Both the position numbers and the translations under genes were made by a program. A stretch of 40,185 nt of DNA from contig DULR01000020.1 of the NCBI GenBank assembly GCA_012840245.1, positions 1 through 40,185 of the forward strand, written 5' to 3'. Every line of letters starts with the position of its first letter. Position 1 is the stretch's first letter. Shown in pieces: positions 14,051 through 22,574 of this stretch. This DNA is from Clostridiaceae bacterium (GTDB taxonomy: Bacteria > Bacillota > Clostridia > DSM-8532). The notes under the pieces are model-generated. The model had not been told where the DNA came from. It saw only the letters and a list, made by a program, of their open reading frames with translations, and did not search any database.

Positions 14051-15058
14051 GTGGTAACAATCAAAGACATTGCAAAAAAATCAGGCTATTCGATCACAAC
14101 AGTATCGAGAGCTTTGAACGGTTTTGATGATGTCAACGAAGAGACGAGGAAAAAGATTCAGAAAGTGGCTGAAGAACTGCAGTATTATCCCAATGCAATA
14201 GCCAGAAGGCTTGTAAAAAAGGGAAGCAATACCTTCGGCTATATCGTCTGTGGACTGAAACGTGGTGAAAAGCATTCCATCGTGCAGGAGTTCCTGTCTG
14301 CGATTTATGATTTTGCAAATAAAGTCGGATATGAAATCCTGATCATGACTGTTGATTCAAAGAAAAAAAGTCCCAAGAGCTATCTGCAGTTTGCCAAAGA
14401 ACATAATCTGTCAGGAATAATAGTATCGGGCATTACCACTGATGAACCATACTACAGAGAGCTGCAGAACAGCGAGATCCCATGTGTATTGATCGATCTG
14501 GTCGCAGACAATATCAATGTTGGTTCAGTTACGACAGACAATTATAATGCTTCCAGAGATGTGGTTACATATCTTTATGACAAGGGTCACAGAAATATAG
14601 CTTATATGAACGGTAAAGCCAATGCCTCGGTATCAATGGTGAGATATTCCGGATATGTGGACAGAATGCGCGAACTGGGGCTGAAAGTATCTATGGATTA
14701 TGTCCTGAATGGGGACTTTTCAGAGGAGATCGCATATCAGGAAGCCAGGGAATTTTTACAGAAGCATCCTGAAGTGACTGCATTCTTCTGTGCTTCGGAT
14801 CTTATGGCAGTAGGTCTTATCAAAGCCGCCAGAGAGCTTGGTATCAAGGTCCCGGAGCAGCTTTCGGTCGTAGGATTCGATGATATTCCAATTGCTGAAT
14901 ACACCTCGCCTCCGCTGACCACTGTGCGGCAGGATTTTTACCAGATGGGATACGAAGCCACTCAGATGCTTTACAGTATCATAAATAAACAGGATATACC
15001 CCACATTAAAAAATTATCATACGAACTAGTTGAAAGATCCAGTGTCTCTATGGTATAA
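14051..15058 (+). CDS. LacI-family transcriptional regulator
   Basis: This 335-residue sugar-responsive repressor has an N-terminal LacI helix-turn-helix (TIKDIAKKSGYSITTVSRAL) with a hinge helix ending PNAIARRLV. A periplasmic-binding-protein-like effector domain (about 60-330) ends with the family segment LSVVGFDDIPIAEYTSPPLT and TVRQDFYQMGYEA. GTG 14051 is the start; GGGAGG lies upstream, and the nearby ATG 14043 is in another frame. It sits directly before the GH65 phosphorylase and sugar ABC genes, and AAACGTTT sites lie in its own promoter and in that of the phosphorylase gene, so it should repress both. The inducer is probably the imported disaccharide or a derived sugar phosphate, which I cannot identify. 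Confidence 0.93.
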   Translation: MVTIKDIAKKSGYSITTVSRALNGFDDVNEETRKKIQKVAEELQYYPNAIARRLVKKGSNTFGYIVCGLKRGEKHSIVQEFLSAIYDFANKVGYEILIMTVDSKKKSPKSYLQFAKEHNLSGIIVSGITTDEPYYRELQNSEIPCVLIDLVADNINVGSVTTDNYNASRDVVTYLYDKGHRNIAYMNGKANASVSMVRYSGYVDRMRELGLKVSMDYVLNGDFSEEIAYQEAREFLQKHPEVTAFFCASDLMAVGLIKAARELGIKVPEQLSVVGFDDIPIAEYTSPPLTTVRQDFYQMGYEATQMLYSIINKQDIPHIKKLSYELVERSSVSMV

Positions 15059-15066
15059 TTTTCACA

Positions 15067-15079
15067 GAAAACGTTTCGG
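15067..15079 (+). promoter_or_regulatory. LacI-family operator 2
   Basis: GAAAACGTTTCGG, identical to the copy at 14024, lies 9 bases after the lacI-type stop codon and upstream of the candidate -10 box of the phosphorylase gene. Confidence 0.8.
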
Positions 15080-15122
15080 ATAAGTTAGACAAGTTTATTT
15101 CCAACAAAAGGCAAAAAATCGA

Positions 15123-15157
15123 TATAATTTTTTTACCCATAATTCAAAACGTTTCGG
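15123..15157 (+). promoter_or_regulatory. -10 box and LacI-family operator 3 of the GH65 operon
   Basis: A perfect TATAAT (15123-15128) is followed by CAAAACGTTTCGG (15145-15157), 78 bases from operator 2. No good -35 box is seen. A repressor bound at both sites would bracket the promoter, possibly with looping. Confidence 0.7.
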
Positions 15158-15174
15158 ATAATCGGGAGGACATC

Positions 15175-17517
15175 ATGCTAACATACGATTATGGCAAAGG
15201 TCATCTGAAAAACTGGCTCATCTCGGAAGTAGGATTCGATTCACGGTATTTGGGCAAATATGAAGCTATCATGAGTCTTGGTAACGGCTACCTCGGGATA
15301 AGGTCAGCAACCGAGGAGAGATATAGCAACGAAAAGAGGAACATGTTCGTAGCAGGTACATTCAACAGATTTGATGAAAGAGAAGTGAGCGAGCTGCCCA
15401 ACTGTGCAGATGTGACTGCCATATCGCTTCTTGTGAACGGCATCCCGCTGGACCTGAACAAGGCAGCACCCAGGGAATATACGAGGATACTGAATCTCAA
15501 AACAGCCGAACTTTCGAGGAGGTTTATCTGGGGAACCGAAGAGACCGGTTTTATTGAGTTCGAATCGAAACGTTTTGTATCATTGTCAGATTTGCATCTT
15601 ATAGGTCAAAAAATACGTATTCGTGCCGTTTCGGACGATGTGACACTGGTATTTACTTCAGGAATCGACGGGCAACAGACAAATTCCGGTGTTCAGCATT
15701 TTTCCGACGGAGATAAGAGAGCATATGACAAAAAATGTCTGCAGCTCGTGCAAACTACTACCGGCAGCAGGATCGATTTTGTCATCAATCTGGTTCATAA
15801 CATTTATAAAAACGGTGAAGAGCTTTCCGACATCGGAAAGGTTTTTCTGGACAGAAGGCAGATATCTGTTGAATATGAAGCAAGGCTTAATAAAGACGAG
15901 GAGCTTATCGTTGAAAAATTCGCAACAGTACATACCAGCCGGGACAGGGAATGGCTGTCGAATGAGTACTCTTTGGACAGGTTAAGAAAAAGATCATGTA
16001 CAGAGCTCATTGAAAAGGCAAAACGTGGATATGATACGCTGTTTTCAGAAAGCGCAGACAAATGGGAGCAGAATGTATGGAATAAAGCCAATATTGAAAT
16101 AAAAAGCAAAAATGATATCGATCAGCTGGCTATACGATTCAGCCAGTATCATCTTACCGCTATGACCCCTGCTCATGACAACAGGATGAACATCGCTGCA
16201 AAAGGACTTACGGGTGAAGGCTACAAGGGACATACATTCTGGGATACCGAAATATTCATGCTTCCGTATTTTATCTGGCACTTCCCGGTCGTAGCCAGAT
16301 CTTTGCTGGAGTATCGGTATCTGTCGCTGCCGGGAGCTCACAAGAAAGCCAGAGAAAATGGTTATGAAGGTGCTATGTTTCCGTGGGAATCTGCCTGGCT
16401 CGATGAGGGTGAAACCACACCTGAGTGGGGAGGAGTCGATATCATTACAGGAAAACCCATCAGGATATGGTCGGGTATTCTGGAACAGCATATCACATCG
16501 GATATAGCATTTGGAGTCTGGAATTACTTTTGCATCACCAACGACCAGGATTTCATGGACAGATACGGATATGAGCTTATCATGGATGCGGCTAAGTTCT
16601 GGGCATCCCGTCTCGAATGGGATGAAAAGAGACAGAAATATTGCATAAACAATGTGATAGGTCCGGATGAATATAAGGAACACGTCAATAACAATGCCTA
16701 TACCAACTATATGGCTCACTGGACATTAAAGCTGGCCATGGATTCCTGTAAGGAACTTAAAGATAAAAATCCTGACCTGTTTGAGAAACTGGATAGAAAG
16801 CTTGGTCTGCAAGAAGCGAACAGGCTGTGGAAAGAAAGGATAAACCTGATCTATCTCCCTTCCCCAAATGCGGCTGATGTAATACCACAGGATGATACAT
16901 ATCTTGACAAGAAAAACGTCGACCTTACTCCGTTCAAAAATCAAAAGCATGTGGGTTCCATCTTCAGCCGCTACAATCTGGATCAGATTAATGATATACA
17001 GGTAACTAAGCAAGCTGATGTGCTTTTGTTGTTATATCTTCTTGAGGACAAATTTAACAGGAGAACCAAAGAAGCCTGCTGGGATTATTATGAGCCCAGA
17101 ACATTGCATGACTCATCCCTGTCATTGTCGACACATTCGATCCTGGCCAGCGATCTGGGATATAAAGATCTGGCTTACCGTTTGTTCAGAATGGCATGCG
17201 ATATCGATCTGGGGCCCAATATGAAGTCCAGCGATCACGGTATACACGCTGCCTCGTTGGGTGGAATATGGCAATGTGTCGCATGTGGGTTCGGAGGTTT
17301 GAGAATGCTGAACGGCAGGCTCAGGATCGACCCCCATCTGCCTGACCAATGGGAGAGCCTGAAATTCACCGTAATGTGGCATAATGACAGACTCAGGATC
17401 GAAATCACCAGGCATAATATCGAGATCATCAATGAGACCCGCACAAACAAAGAGATCGCATTGGAAGTACGCAATGAGAACCACATACTGAGAGACAAAT
17501 TGTCTTTGGCCCTGTAG
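15175..17517 (+). CDS. Glycoside hydrolase family 65 disaccharide phosphorylase
   Basis: This 780-residue cytosolic enzyme should cleave an alpha-glucoside with phosphate, releasing beta-glucose-1-phosphate. The order is an N-terminal beta-sandwich (about 1-270), a linker, an (alpha/alpha)6 barrel (about 320-690) and a C-terminal beta domain. The barrel has GHTFWDTEIFMLPYFIW and the catalytic acid motif NVIGPDEYKEHVNNNAY (Glu 499). Phosphate-binding residues are expected near HAASLGGIWQ. The segment GAMFPWESAWLDEGETTPEW with IRIWSGILEQHITSDIAF resembles kojibiose, nigerose and glucosylglycerol phosphorylases more than maltose or trehalose ones. That is from memory, so the substrate is open. 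RBS CGGGAGG lies before ATG 15175. An ABC sugar importer follows. No beta-phosphoglucomutase, the usual partner, is in the window. Confidence 0.93.
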   Translation: MLTYDYGKGHLKNWLISEVGFDSRYLGKYEAIMSLGNGYLGIRSATEERYSNEKRNMFVAGTFNRFDEREVSELPNCADVTAISLLVNGIPLDLNKAAPREYTRILNLKTAELSRRFIWGTEETGFIEFESKRFVSLSDLHLIGQKIRIRAVSDDVTLVFTSGIDGQQTNSGVQHFSDGDKRAYDKKCLQLVQTTTGSRIDFVINLVHNIYKNGEELSDIGKVFLDRRQISVEYEARLNKDEELIVEKFATVHTSRDREWLSNEYSLDRLRKRSCTELIEKAKRGYDTLFSESADKWEQNVWNKANIEIKSKNDIDQLAIRFSQYHLTAMTPAHDNRMNIAAKGLTGEGYKGHTFWDTEIFMLPYFIWHFPVVARSLLEYRYLSLPGAHKKARENGYEGAMFPWESAWLDEGETTPEWGGVDIITGKPIRIWSGILEQHITSDIAFGVWNYFCITNDQDFMDRYGYELIMDAAKFWASRLEWDEKRQKYCINNVIGPDEYKEHVNNNAYTNYMAHWTLKLAMDSCKELKDKNPDLFEKLDRKLGLQEANRLWKERINLIYLPSPNAADVIPQDDTYLDKKNVDLTPFKNQKHVGSIFSRYNLDQINDIQVTKQADVLLLLYLLEDKFNRRTKEACWDYYEPRTLHDSSLSLSTHSILASDLGYKDLAYRLFRMACDIDLGPNMKSSDHGIHAASLGGIWQCVACGFGGLRMLNGRLRIDPHLPDQWESLKFTVMWHNDRLRIEITRHNIEIINETRTNKEIALEVRNENHILRDKLSLAL

Positions 17518-17520
17518 CAT

Positions 17521-17557
17521 TTGACCGTTTGGACGCGTACGAACGGTTGAATATAAT
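17521..17557 (+). promoter_or_regulatory. Hairpin and possible secondary promoter before the sugar-binding gene
   Basis: ACCGTT (17524-17529) and AACGGT (17542-17547) form an inverted repeat around a GC-rich centre, and a perfect TATAAT follows at 17552-17557. A -35 box is weak (TTGGAC, 17529-17534, 17-base spacer). This could boost transport gene expression independently of the phosphorylase gene. Confidence 0.4.
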
Positions 17558-17580
17558 AATTTTCTTAGGAGGAATGAACA

Positions 17581-18867
17581 ATGAAAAAGGTCCTGGCGCT
17601 ATTAATCGTAATAGCAATGACATTTACCATGTTGGCTGCATGTGGAAAAGCTGAGCCTTCAGCGAATTCTCCATCTCCGAGTCAAAGCGCATCTCAGCAA
17701 CCTCAGGAAAGCAACACTACCGATAATAAGAGCCTTAAGGGCAAGACAATAGTCGTTGCACGTTGGGGCGGAAATGATGCAGAAACTGCTGCGTTTGCAA
17801 AAATGTTGGAAGAATTTGAGGCTGAGACCGGTATAATTCCGGAAGAGAGAGTATATACCGACTATGACACACAGCTCAAGGCTGATCTGATCGCAGGTAC
17901 AGCACCCGATGTATTCTATGTCGATGCATTTATGGCTCCCTTCTATATCAATGAAGGTGTTCTGACCGAGTTGGATCGTAATGCTGTAAGCGCTGACAAA
18001 TTCTATCCTTCACTTGTAAAACCATTCGAAAAAGATGGAAAGCTTTACGCAGTATCCAAAGACTATTCAACCTTAGCTCTTTACTATAACAAGAAATGGG
18101 TTCAGGAGTCAGAGATTCCGGCTACACAGGAAGAACTTTACGGAGCTGAGTTCCTGAGCAAGATCCAGGAGAGATTGCCTCAGGGCGTGATAGCTCTTAC
18201 ATACAACCAGGATCTTGCAAGATTGCTGGATTTACTTCAGATCGACGGAACAGATATAGTTAAGGACGGCAACAAGTCCAACCTTGGCGATCCTGCTGTT
18301 ATCAGCAATTTGAGAATGATATTTGATGCTGCAGCCGCAAAGAGAATCATGACACCTGCAGACCTCGGAATGGGCTGGAACGGTGAAGCCTTCGGTAACG
18401 AGCGCACAGCTATGATGATCGAGGGTAACTGGGTTTACGGAACACTCCAGCAGCAATTCCCCGAAGTTGATTTTGGCGTTGTTGAAGTTCCGACCTACAA
18501 AGGCAAGAAGACCACAATGGTATTTACTGTTGGCTATGCTATAGGAAGAGACTCTAAAGAAAAAGAAGCCGCACTGGAATTTATCAAATTTGCTACCGGT
18601 CCAAAAGGTATGACCACCTGGTGTTCAGGTGCGGGCGTTCTTCCTTCCAGAAGCGATGTAACCGAAAGCATGGGCGTTGCAAATGATCCTAACCTTGCTC
18701 CTCATATAGCCGGCGCAAACTACGCAACTTCATGGCAGAAAGGCGATTCCCTGAGCATTATCAACAAAGAATTCCAGAACTACTTTAATGCTGCAGTTCA
18801 AGGCGAAATGACTCTTGAAGAAGTTATGAAGAAGGCTGAGGAAGAGGCCAACAAGCAGATCAAATAA
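17581..18867 (+). CDS. Sugar ABC transporter substrate-binding lipoprotein
   Basis: This 428-residue family 1 solute-binding protein (MalE/MsmE-like) is anchored outside the membrane. The lipoprotein signal has the lipobox TMLAACGK with lipidated C21, followed by a Ser/Pro/Gln-rich tether. The mature part opens IVVARWGGNDAETAAF and contains LIAGTAPDVFYVDAFMAPFY and MMIEGNWVYGTL, typical of carbohydrate-binding clefts. AGGAGG precedes ATG 17581. It lies 63 bases after the GH65 gene and before two permeases, so it captures the alpha-glucoside that the phosphorylase cleaves. An 11-bp hairpin follows the gene, which usually raises the level of the binding protein over the permeases. The ligand is unknown. 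Confidence 0.93.
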   Translation: MKKVLALLIVIAMTFTMLAACGKAEPSANSPSPSQSASQQPQESNTTDNKSLKGKTIVVARWGGNDAETAAFAKMLEEFEAETGIIPEERVYTDYDTQLKADLIAGTAPDVFYVDAFMAPFYINEGVLTELDRNAVSADKFYPSLVKPFEKDGKLYAVSKDYSTLALYYNKKWVQESEIPATQEELYGAEFLSKIQERLPQGVIALTYNQDLARLLDLLQIDGTDIVKDGNKSNLGDPAVISNLRMIFDAAAAKRIMTPADLGMGWNGEAFGNERTAMMIEGNWVYGTLQQQFPEVDFGVVEVPTYKGKKTTMVFTVGYAIGRDSKEKEAALEFIKFATGPKGMTTWCSGAGVLPSRSDVTESMGVANDPNLAPHIAGANYATSWQKGDSLSIINKEFQNYFNAAVQGEMTLEEVMKKAEEEANKQIK

Positions 18868-18880
18868 AGTCATTAAGGGT

Positions 18881-18912
18881 CCAGGTGCAGCGCTGTAATA
18901 TGCTGCACCTGG
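18881..18912 (+). promoter_or_regulatory. Intercistronic mRNA hairpin
   Basis: CCAGGTGCAGC (18881-18891) pairs perfectly with GCTGCACCTGG (18902-18912). No T run follows, so it is better read as an mRNA-stabilising or processing hairpin than a full terminator. Confidence 0.75.
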
Positions 18913-18953
18913 AATTTGTGTTTTCAGCATTTTCGATTTTAAGGGGTGGCCTT

Positions 18954-19856
18954 ATGAAGAAAATCAACCGTAACAAATTGATGGAACATGTTCAGGGTTA
19001 TTCTTTCGTAGCGCCCGCGACAGTCATACTGGGCGTATTCGTTTATATATCCATTGTTGTCGCAATCTATATGTCCTTTCATGAGGTTAACCTCTTTAAG
19101 TGGACATTTGATTATATCGGACTTGGAAACTATAAAAGAATATTCTCAGAGGACAGAATAGCAAGAGCTTTTACAAACACTATCCGATTCGTGGCGGTTG
19201 TAGCGCCGACGCAAACGGTTCTCGCACTGGTCATAGCGGCTGTTCTCAACAGCAGGATAAAATTTCAGAAAACCTTCAGGGTGATTTATTTTCTTCCTAC
19301 CCTGACATCATCAACTGCTCTTACTATGATCTTCATGTTCATTTTCAGCATAAGCGGTCCGTTTAATTCAATCGCTTCAGCTATGAACCTTATTTCTGAA
19401 GCGAAAAACTGGCTCAATGAACCTAAAGTGGCTCTTTCCATCATTATGGTGATGAACATATGGTCTACTGTACCGTACTATATGACGATTTATCTGGCAG
19501 CATTGCAGGATATCCCCGTAAGCCTTTACGAGGCGGCTGAAGTTGACGGGGCAAACGCCCTGCAACGGTTTATGAATATCACTGTCCCGCATATGAAGCC
19601 GATAACTTCCTTCGTCTTCATAACAGGTTTAATCGGGACATTCCAGATGTTCGATCAGGCATATATTTTCTCGAACGGTTCGGGAGGTCCTCAAAACTCA
19701 ACGTTGACGGTTGCGCTGATGGTTTATCAGTATGCTTTCAGTCTGCAAAACGATATGGGACTTGCTTCAGCAGTCGCCATCATACTTGCCATAGCCATTA
19801 TTTTGGCAAGCCTGGTCGCAAACAAACTGAATAAATCAGAGAAGCTCTATTCATAA
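18954..19856 (+). CDS. Sugar ABC transporter permease, MalF type
   Basis: This 300-residue inner-membrane permease has six predicted helices, starting with YSFVAPATVILGVFVYISIV. The cytoplasmic EAA loop reads YEAAEVDGANALQRFMNI followed by TVPHMKP, the contact point for the ATPase. I use ATG 18954, which follows AAGGGGTGG; the frame open from 18885 runs through the hairpin and has no RBS. It forms the channel with the next gene's product. No ATPase gene is present, so a shared MsmX-type ATPase encoded elsewhere must energise it, as is common for this importer family in Bacillota. Confidence 0.93.
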   Translation: MKKINRNKLMEHVQGYSFVAPATVILGVFVYISIVVAIYMSFHEVNLFKWTFDYIGLGNYKRIFSEDRIARAFTNTIRFVAVVAPTQTVLALVIAAVLNSRIKFQKTFRVIYFLPTLTSSTALTMIFMFIFSISGPFNSIASAMNLISEAKNWLNEPKVALSIIMVMNIWSTVPYYMTIYLAALQDIPVSLYEAAEVDGANALQRFMNITVPHMKPITSFVFITGLIGTFQMFDQAYIFSNGSGGPQNSTLTVALMVYQYAFSLQNDMGLASAVAIILAIAIILASLVANKLNKSEKLYS

Positions 19857-19870
19857 GGGAGGAGACGGCC

Positions 19871-20701
19871 ATGAAAAAAAAGTCATATGTAAGACCCCTG
19901 TTATACACTATCCTAATAATATATGCCCTGGTGACGATCTATCCTTTTTTATGGGCTGTCTCGGCATCCTTCAAAACCTTTAAGGAAATAACCGGAGGTG
20001 GAATATCCCTTATTCCCCAAAATCCTACATTGCAGAACTATATCGATCTTTTTTCCGGTACCGCCAATTACACGAGATGGTTTTTGAACTCTTTGTATAT
20101 CGCTGTTACAAGCACAGTTCTGAATATCATTCTGAACAGCATGGCAGGCTATGCGCTGGCACAGATCACTTTCAGAGGCAGCAAAGCAATTTTGGGTCTG
20201 TTTGTTGCAACAATGACGATACCTGCACAGGTTCTGCTGATCCCAAACTATCTTATTATCAAAGCGCTTGGCATGATGGGTTCGTACAGCGCTCTGATAG
20301 TTCCCGGAGCAGTGAATGTTTCGTATATATTTCTTATGCGTCAATATTTCCTGAACTTTTCAAAACAGGTTGAGGAAGCTGCAAAAATAGACGGTCTGTC
20401 CAGATACGGTTGCTTCTTCAGGATAGCCATTCCATTATCTATACCTGTATTGGCTACCCAGGCTACCTTTATATTTCTTGGGTTCTGGAACGACTTCACA
20501 AAGGCCATGCTTTATATCAAGGACGTAAAAAAGTTCACTCTTCCTGTGGGCATCCAGTCCACCCAAAGCAGATCCGCAGGCTTTACCATGTGGAATGAGA
20601 TCCTGACATCGAGTGTAGTTTCAATGATACCGATCATAATCATCTACATATTGCTCAACAGGTTTTTTATGCAGGGTATAAGGCTTGACGCTGAAAAATG
20701 A
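19871..20701 (+). CDS. Sugar ABC transporter permease, MalG type
   Basis: This 276-residue second permease subunit lies 14 bases after the first. Six helices are predicted, beginning PLLYTILIIYALVTIYPFLW, with the MalG-type loop SASFKTFKEI right after. The EAA loop reads VEEAAKIDGLSRYGCFFRI. GGAGACGG precedes ATG 19871. It ends the transport operon: the next gene has its own promoter. Together with the lipoprotein and MalF-type subunit it imports the substrate of the GH65 enzyme. Confidence 0.93.
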   Translation: MKKKSYVRPLLYTILIIYALVTIYPFLWAVSASFKTFKEITGGGISLIPQNPTLQNYIDLFSGTANYTRWFLNSLYIAVTSTVLNIILNSMAGYALAQITFRGSKAILGLFVATMTIPAQVLLIPNYLIIKALGMMGSYSALIVPGAVNVSYIFLMRQYFLNFSKQVEEAAKIDGLSRYGCFFRIAIPLSIPVLATQATFIFLGFWNDFTKAMLYIKDVKKFTLPVGIQSTQSRSAGFTMWNEILTSSVVSMIPIIIIYILLNRFFMQGIRLDAEK

Positions 20702-20740
20702 GAAAAATGTGAAATTTTTGTGCAACGACACAGGATTTCA

Positions 20741-20749
20741 TGGTAGAAT
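20741..20749 (+). promoter_or_regulatory. Extended -10 promoter of pgi
   Basis: TGGTAGAAT has the TGn extension before the -10 hexamer TAGAAT. No good -35 box is visible, as expected for extended -10 promoters. It lies about 44 bases before the start codon. Confidence 0.55.
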
Positions 20750-20792
20750 ATTTTAGAAAAACTATGAAACGAATGTGTGAGGAGATGCACTA

Positions 20793-22136
20793 ATGGCAAA
20801 GATAACGTTTGATTACAAAAAAGCTTTTGGATTCATAAGCGAAAATGAGATCAGTTATTTGGAAAATCAGATAGAAAGTGCTCACAGGATGATCCATGAA
20901 AAGTCAGGACCAGGCAATGATTTTTTGGGCTGGGTGGAACTTCCCAATAATTACGACCGCGAGGAGTTCAGCCGGATCATCAAGGCAGCTCAGAGAATAA
21001 GAGAAAACTCCGACGTATTGATAGTCATCGGCATCGGCGGATCATATCTGGGTGCCAGAGCGGCTATCGAATCGTTGTCCCATTCCTTTTACAACATGCT
21101 TCCAAAGGATAAGAGGAACGGGCCTGAGATATATTTTGCAGGAAACAACATCAGCTCGACCTATCTTGCTGAGCTGCTGGAGCTGATAGAAGGCAAGGAC
21201 GTTTCGGTCAATGTTATTTCCAAATCGGGAACCACTACCGAGCCGGCCATAGCTTTCAGGATCTTCAAGGATTATATGGAAAAGAAGTACGGCAAAGACG
21301 GTGCTAAAAGCAGGATCTTCGCAACCACAGACAAGGCGAGGGGAGCTTTGAAGACTCTTGCCGATAACGAAGGATACGAAACATTTATAATTCCGGATGA
21401 CGTCGGAGGACGTTTCTCGGTCCTGACAGCAGTCGGACTTTTGCCCATCGCCGTAGCAGGCATTGATATAGCCGAAATGATGAAAGGCGCTCAGGACGCT
21501 TATGAAGACTGTAAAAAGCCTTATGTGGAGAATGATTGCTATAAATACGCGGCAGTGAGGAACATTCTTTACAGAAAGGGAAAGACAACTGAGATCATGG
21601 TAAACTACGAACCTTCTCTGCACTATGTGACTGAGTGGTGGAAACAGCTTTACGGGGAAAGCGAAGGTAAGGACCAGAAAGGAATTTTCCCTGCAGGAGT
21701 TGACTTCTCGACCGACCTGCATTCCATGGGACAATATATCCAGGACGGTTTGCGCAATATATTCGAAACCGTAATTAATGTGGAAAAGAGCAGAAAGTCG
21801 GTTCAAATGACAGCCACAGACGATGATCTCGATAAGCTGAATTATCTGGCAGGCAGGGAAATGGACTTTGTCAACAAGATGGCCATGCAGGGAACCATAC
21901 TGGCCCACAATGACGGAGGAGTTCCCAACCTGGTGATCAACATACCTGAGATGACACCTTACTGGTTCGGATATATGGTTTATTTCTTTGAAAAAGCCTG
22001 CGGCATAAGCGGATATGTTCTGGGAGTCAATCCTTTTGACCAGCCCGGTGTTGAGGCATATAAAAAGAACATGTTCGCTCTTCTTGGAAAACCTGGTTTC
22101 GAAAAAGAAAAAGCCGAGCTTGAGAAGAGACTTTAA
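20793..22136 (+). CDS. pgi: Glucose-6-phosphate isomerase
   Basis: This 447-residue glycolytic enzyme interconverts glucose-6-phosphate and fructose-6-phosphate. The sugar-phosphate-binding SIS fold shows [32 protein letters not shown] and the catalytic-region segment [17 protein letters not shown]. The C-terminal part has [20 protein letters not shown] with the catalytic Glu region. Length fits the shorter bacterial form of Bacillota. GAGGAG lies upstream of ATG 20793. It follows the disaccharide phosphorolysis genes, which makes functional sense because glucose-1-phosphate from that route enters here after a mutase, but it has its own promoter. Confidence 0.97.
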   Translation: MAKITFDYKKAFGFISENEISYLENQIESAHRMIHEKSGPGNDFLGWVELPNNYDREEFSRIIKAAQRIRENSDVLIVIGIGGSYLGARAAIESLSHSFYNMLPKDKRNGPEIYFAGNNISSTYLAELLELIEGKDVSVNVISKSGTTTEPAIAFRIFKDYMEKKYGKDGAKSRIFATTDKARGALKTLADNEGYETFIIPDDVGGRFSVLTAVGLLPIAVAGIDIAEMMKGAQDAYEDCKKPYVENDCYKYAAVRNILYRKGKTTEIMVNYEPSLHYVTEWWKQLYGESEGKDQKGIFPAGVDFSTDLHSMGQYIQDGLRNIFETVINVEKSRKSVQMTATDDDLDKLNYLAGREMDFVNKMAMQGTILAHNDGGVPNLVINIPEMTPYWFGYMVYFFEKACGISGYVLGVNPFDQPGVEAYKKNMFALLGKPGFEKEKAELEKRL

Positions 22137-22142
22137 TTGTTC

Positions 22143-22171
22143 TTGATTTAACACAGTCATTGTGTTACAAT
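22143..22171 (+). promoter_or_regulatory. secG promoter with operator-like inverted repeat in the spacer
   Basis: TTGATT (22143-22148) and TACAAT (22166-22171) are 17 bases apart. The spacer is almost entirely a perfect inverted repeat: TAACACA (22149-22155), GTCAT, TGTGTTA (22161-22167). Confidence 0.7.
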
Positions 22172-22209
22172 GATAAACGCTGTATAAACGAATCGGAGGT
22201 TTATTTGAT

Positions 22210-22449
22210 ATGAGTCCGTTGGCTGTTATAGTTAATATCATCTATTTGATCATATGCTTTGTAATAATAGCTGTAGTTTTGTTGCAGGCAGGTCGTTCTA
22301 CGGGGATCAGCGGTTCCATAGCAGGCGGTGCCGAGACATTTTTCGGCAAGAACAAGGGCCGTGACATAGATGCCAAGCTAAGCAAATATACAGGCTGGAT
22401 CGCGGTTTTATTCGTCATAGTTTCGGTTATTCTTGTGTTCCTGCTGTAA
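22210..22449 (+). CDS. secG: Preprotein translocase subunit SecG
   Basis: This 79-residue auxiliary subunit of the SecYEG channel has two membrane helices (about 5-25 and 58-79) around a Gly-rich cytosolic loop. The loop reads VVLLQAGRSTGISGSIAGG then AETFFGKNKGRD, the signature region of the family. CGGAGG lies before ATG 22210. It is monocistronic: its own promoter precedes and a terminator follows. The product helps SecA-driven export, including that of the secreted proteins in this window. Confidence 0.96.
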   Translation: MSPLAVIVNIIYLIICFVIIAVVLLQAGRSTGISGSIAGGAETFFGKNKGRDIDAKLSKYTGWIAVLFVIVSVILVFLL

Positions 22450-22470
22450 TCTGTGTAAAATAATGAACAT

Positions 22471-22506
22471 AAGGCTATGCATGTGAAGGCATGTATAGCC
22501 TTTTAA
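22471..22506 (+). terminator. Terminator after secG
   Basis: AAGGCTATGCATG (22471-22483) pairs with CATGTATAGCCTT (22490-22502), with one G-U pair, followed by T residues. Confidence 0.85.
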
Positions 22507-22574
22507 TGTTTTTGGAAACCTGACAGGGGCAAAGAATTAATTCTGATTCTGCCCTGACAACGAAGGAGTGTAAT

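Noticed and set aside
21042..22241. 399-codon minus-strand frame opposite pgi
   Set aside because: Long but antisense to a complete, conserved isomerase; its peptide has no recognisable domain and it has no RBS.
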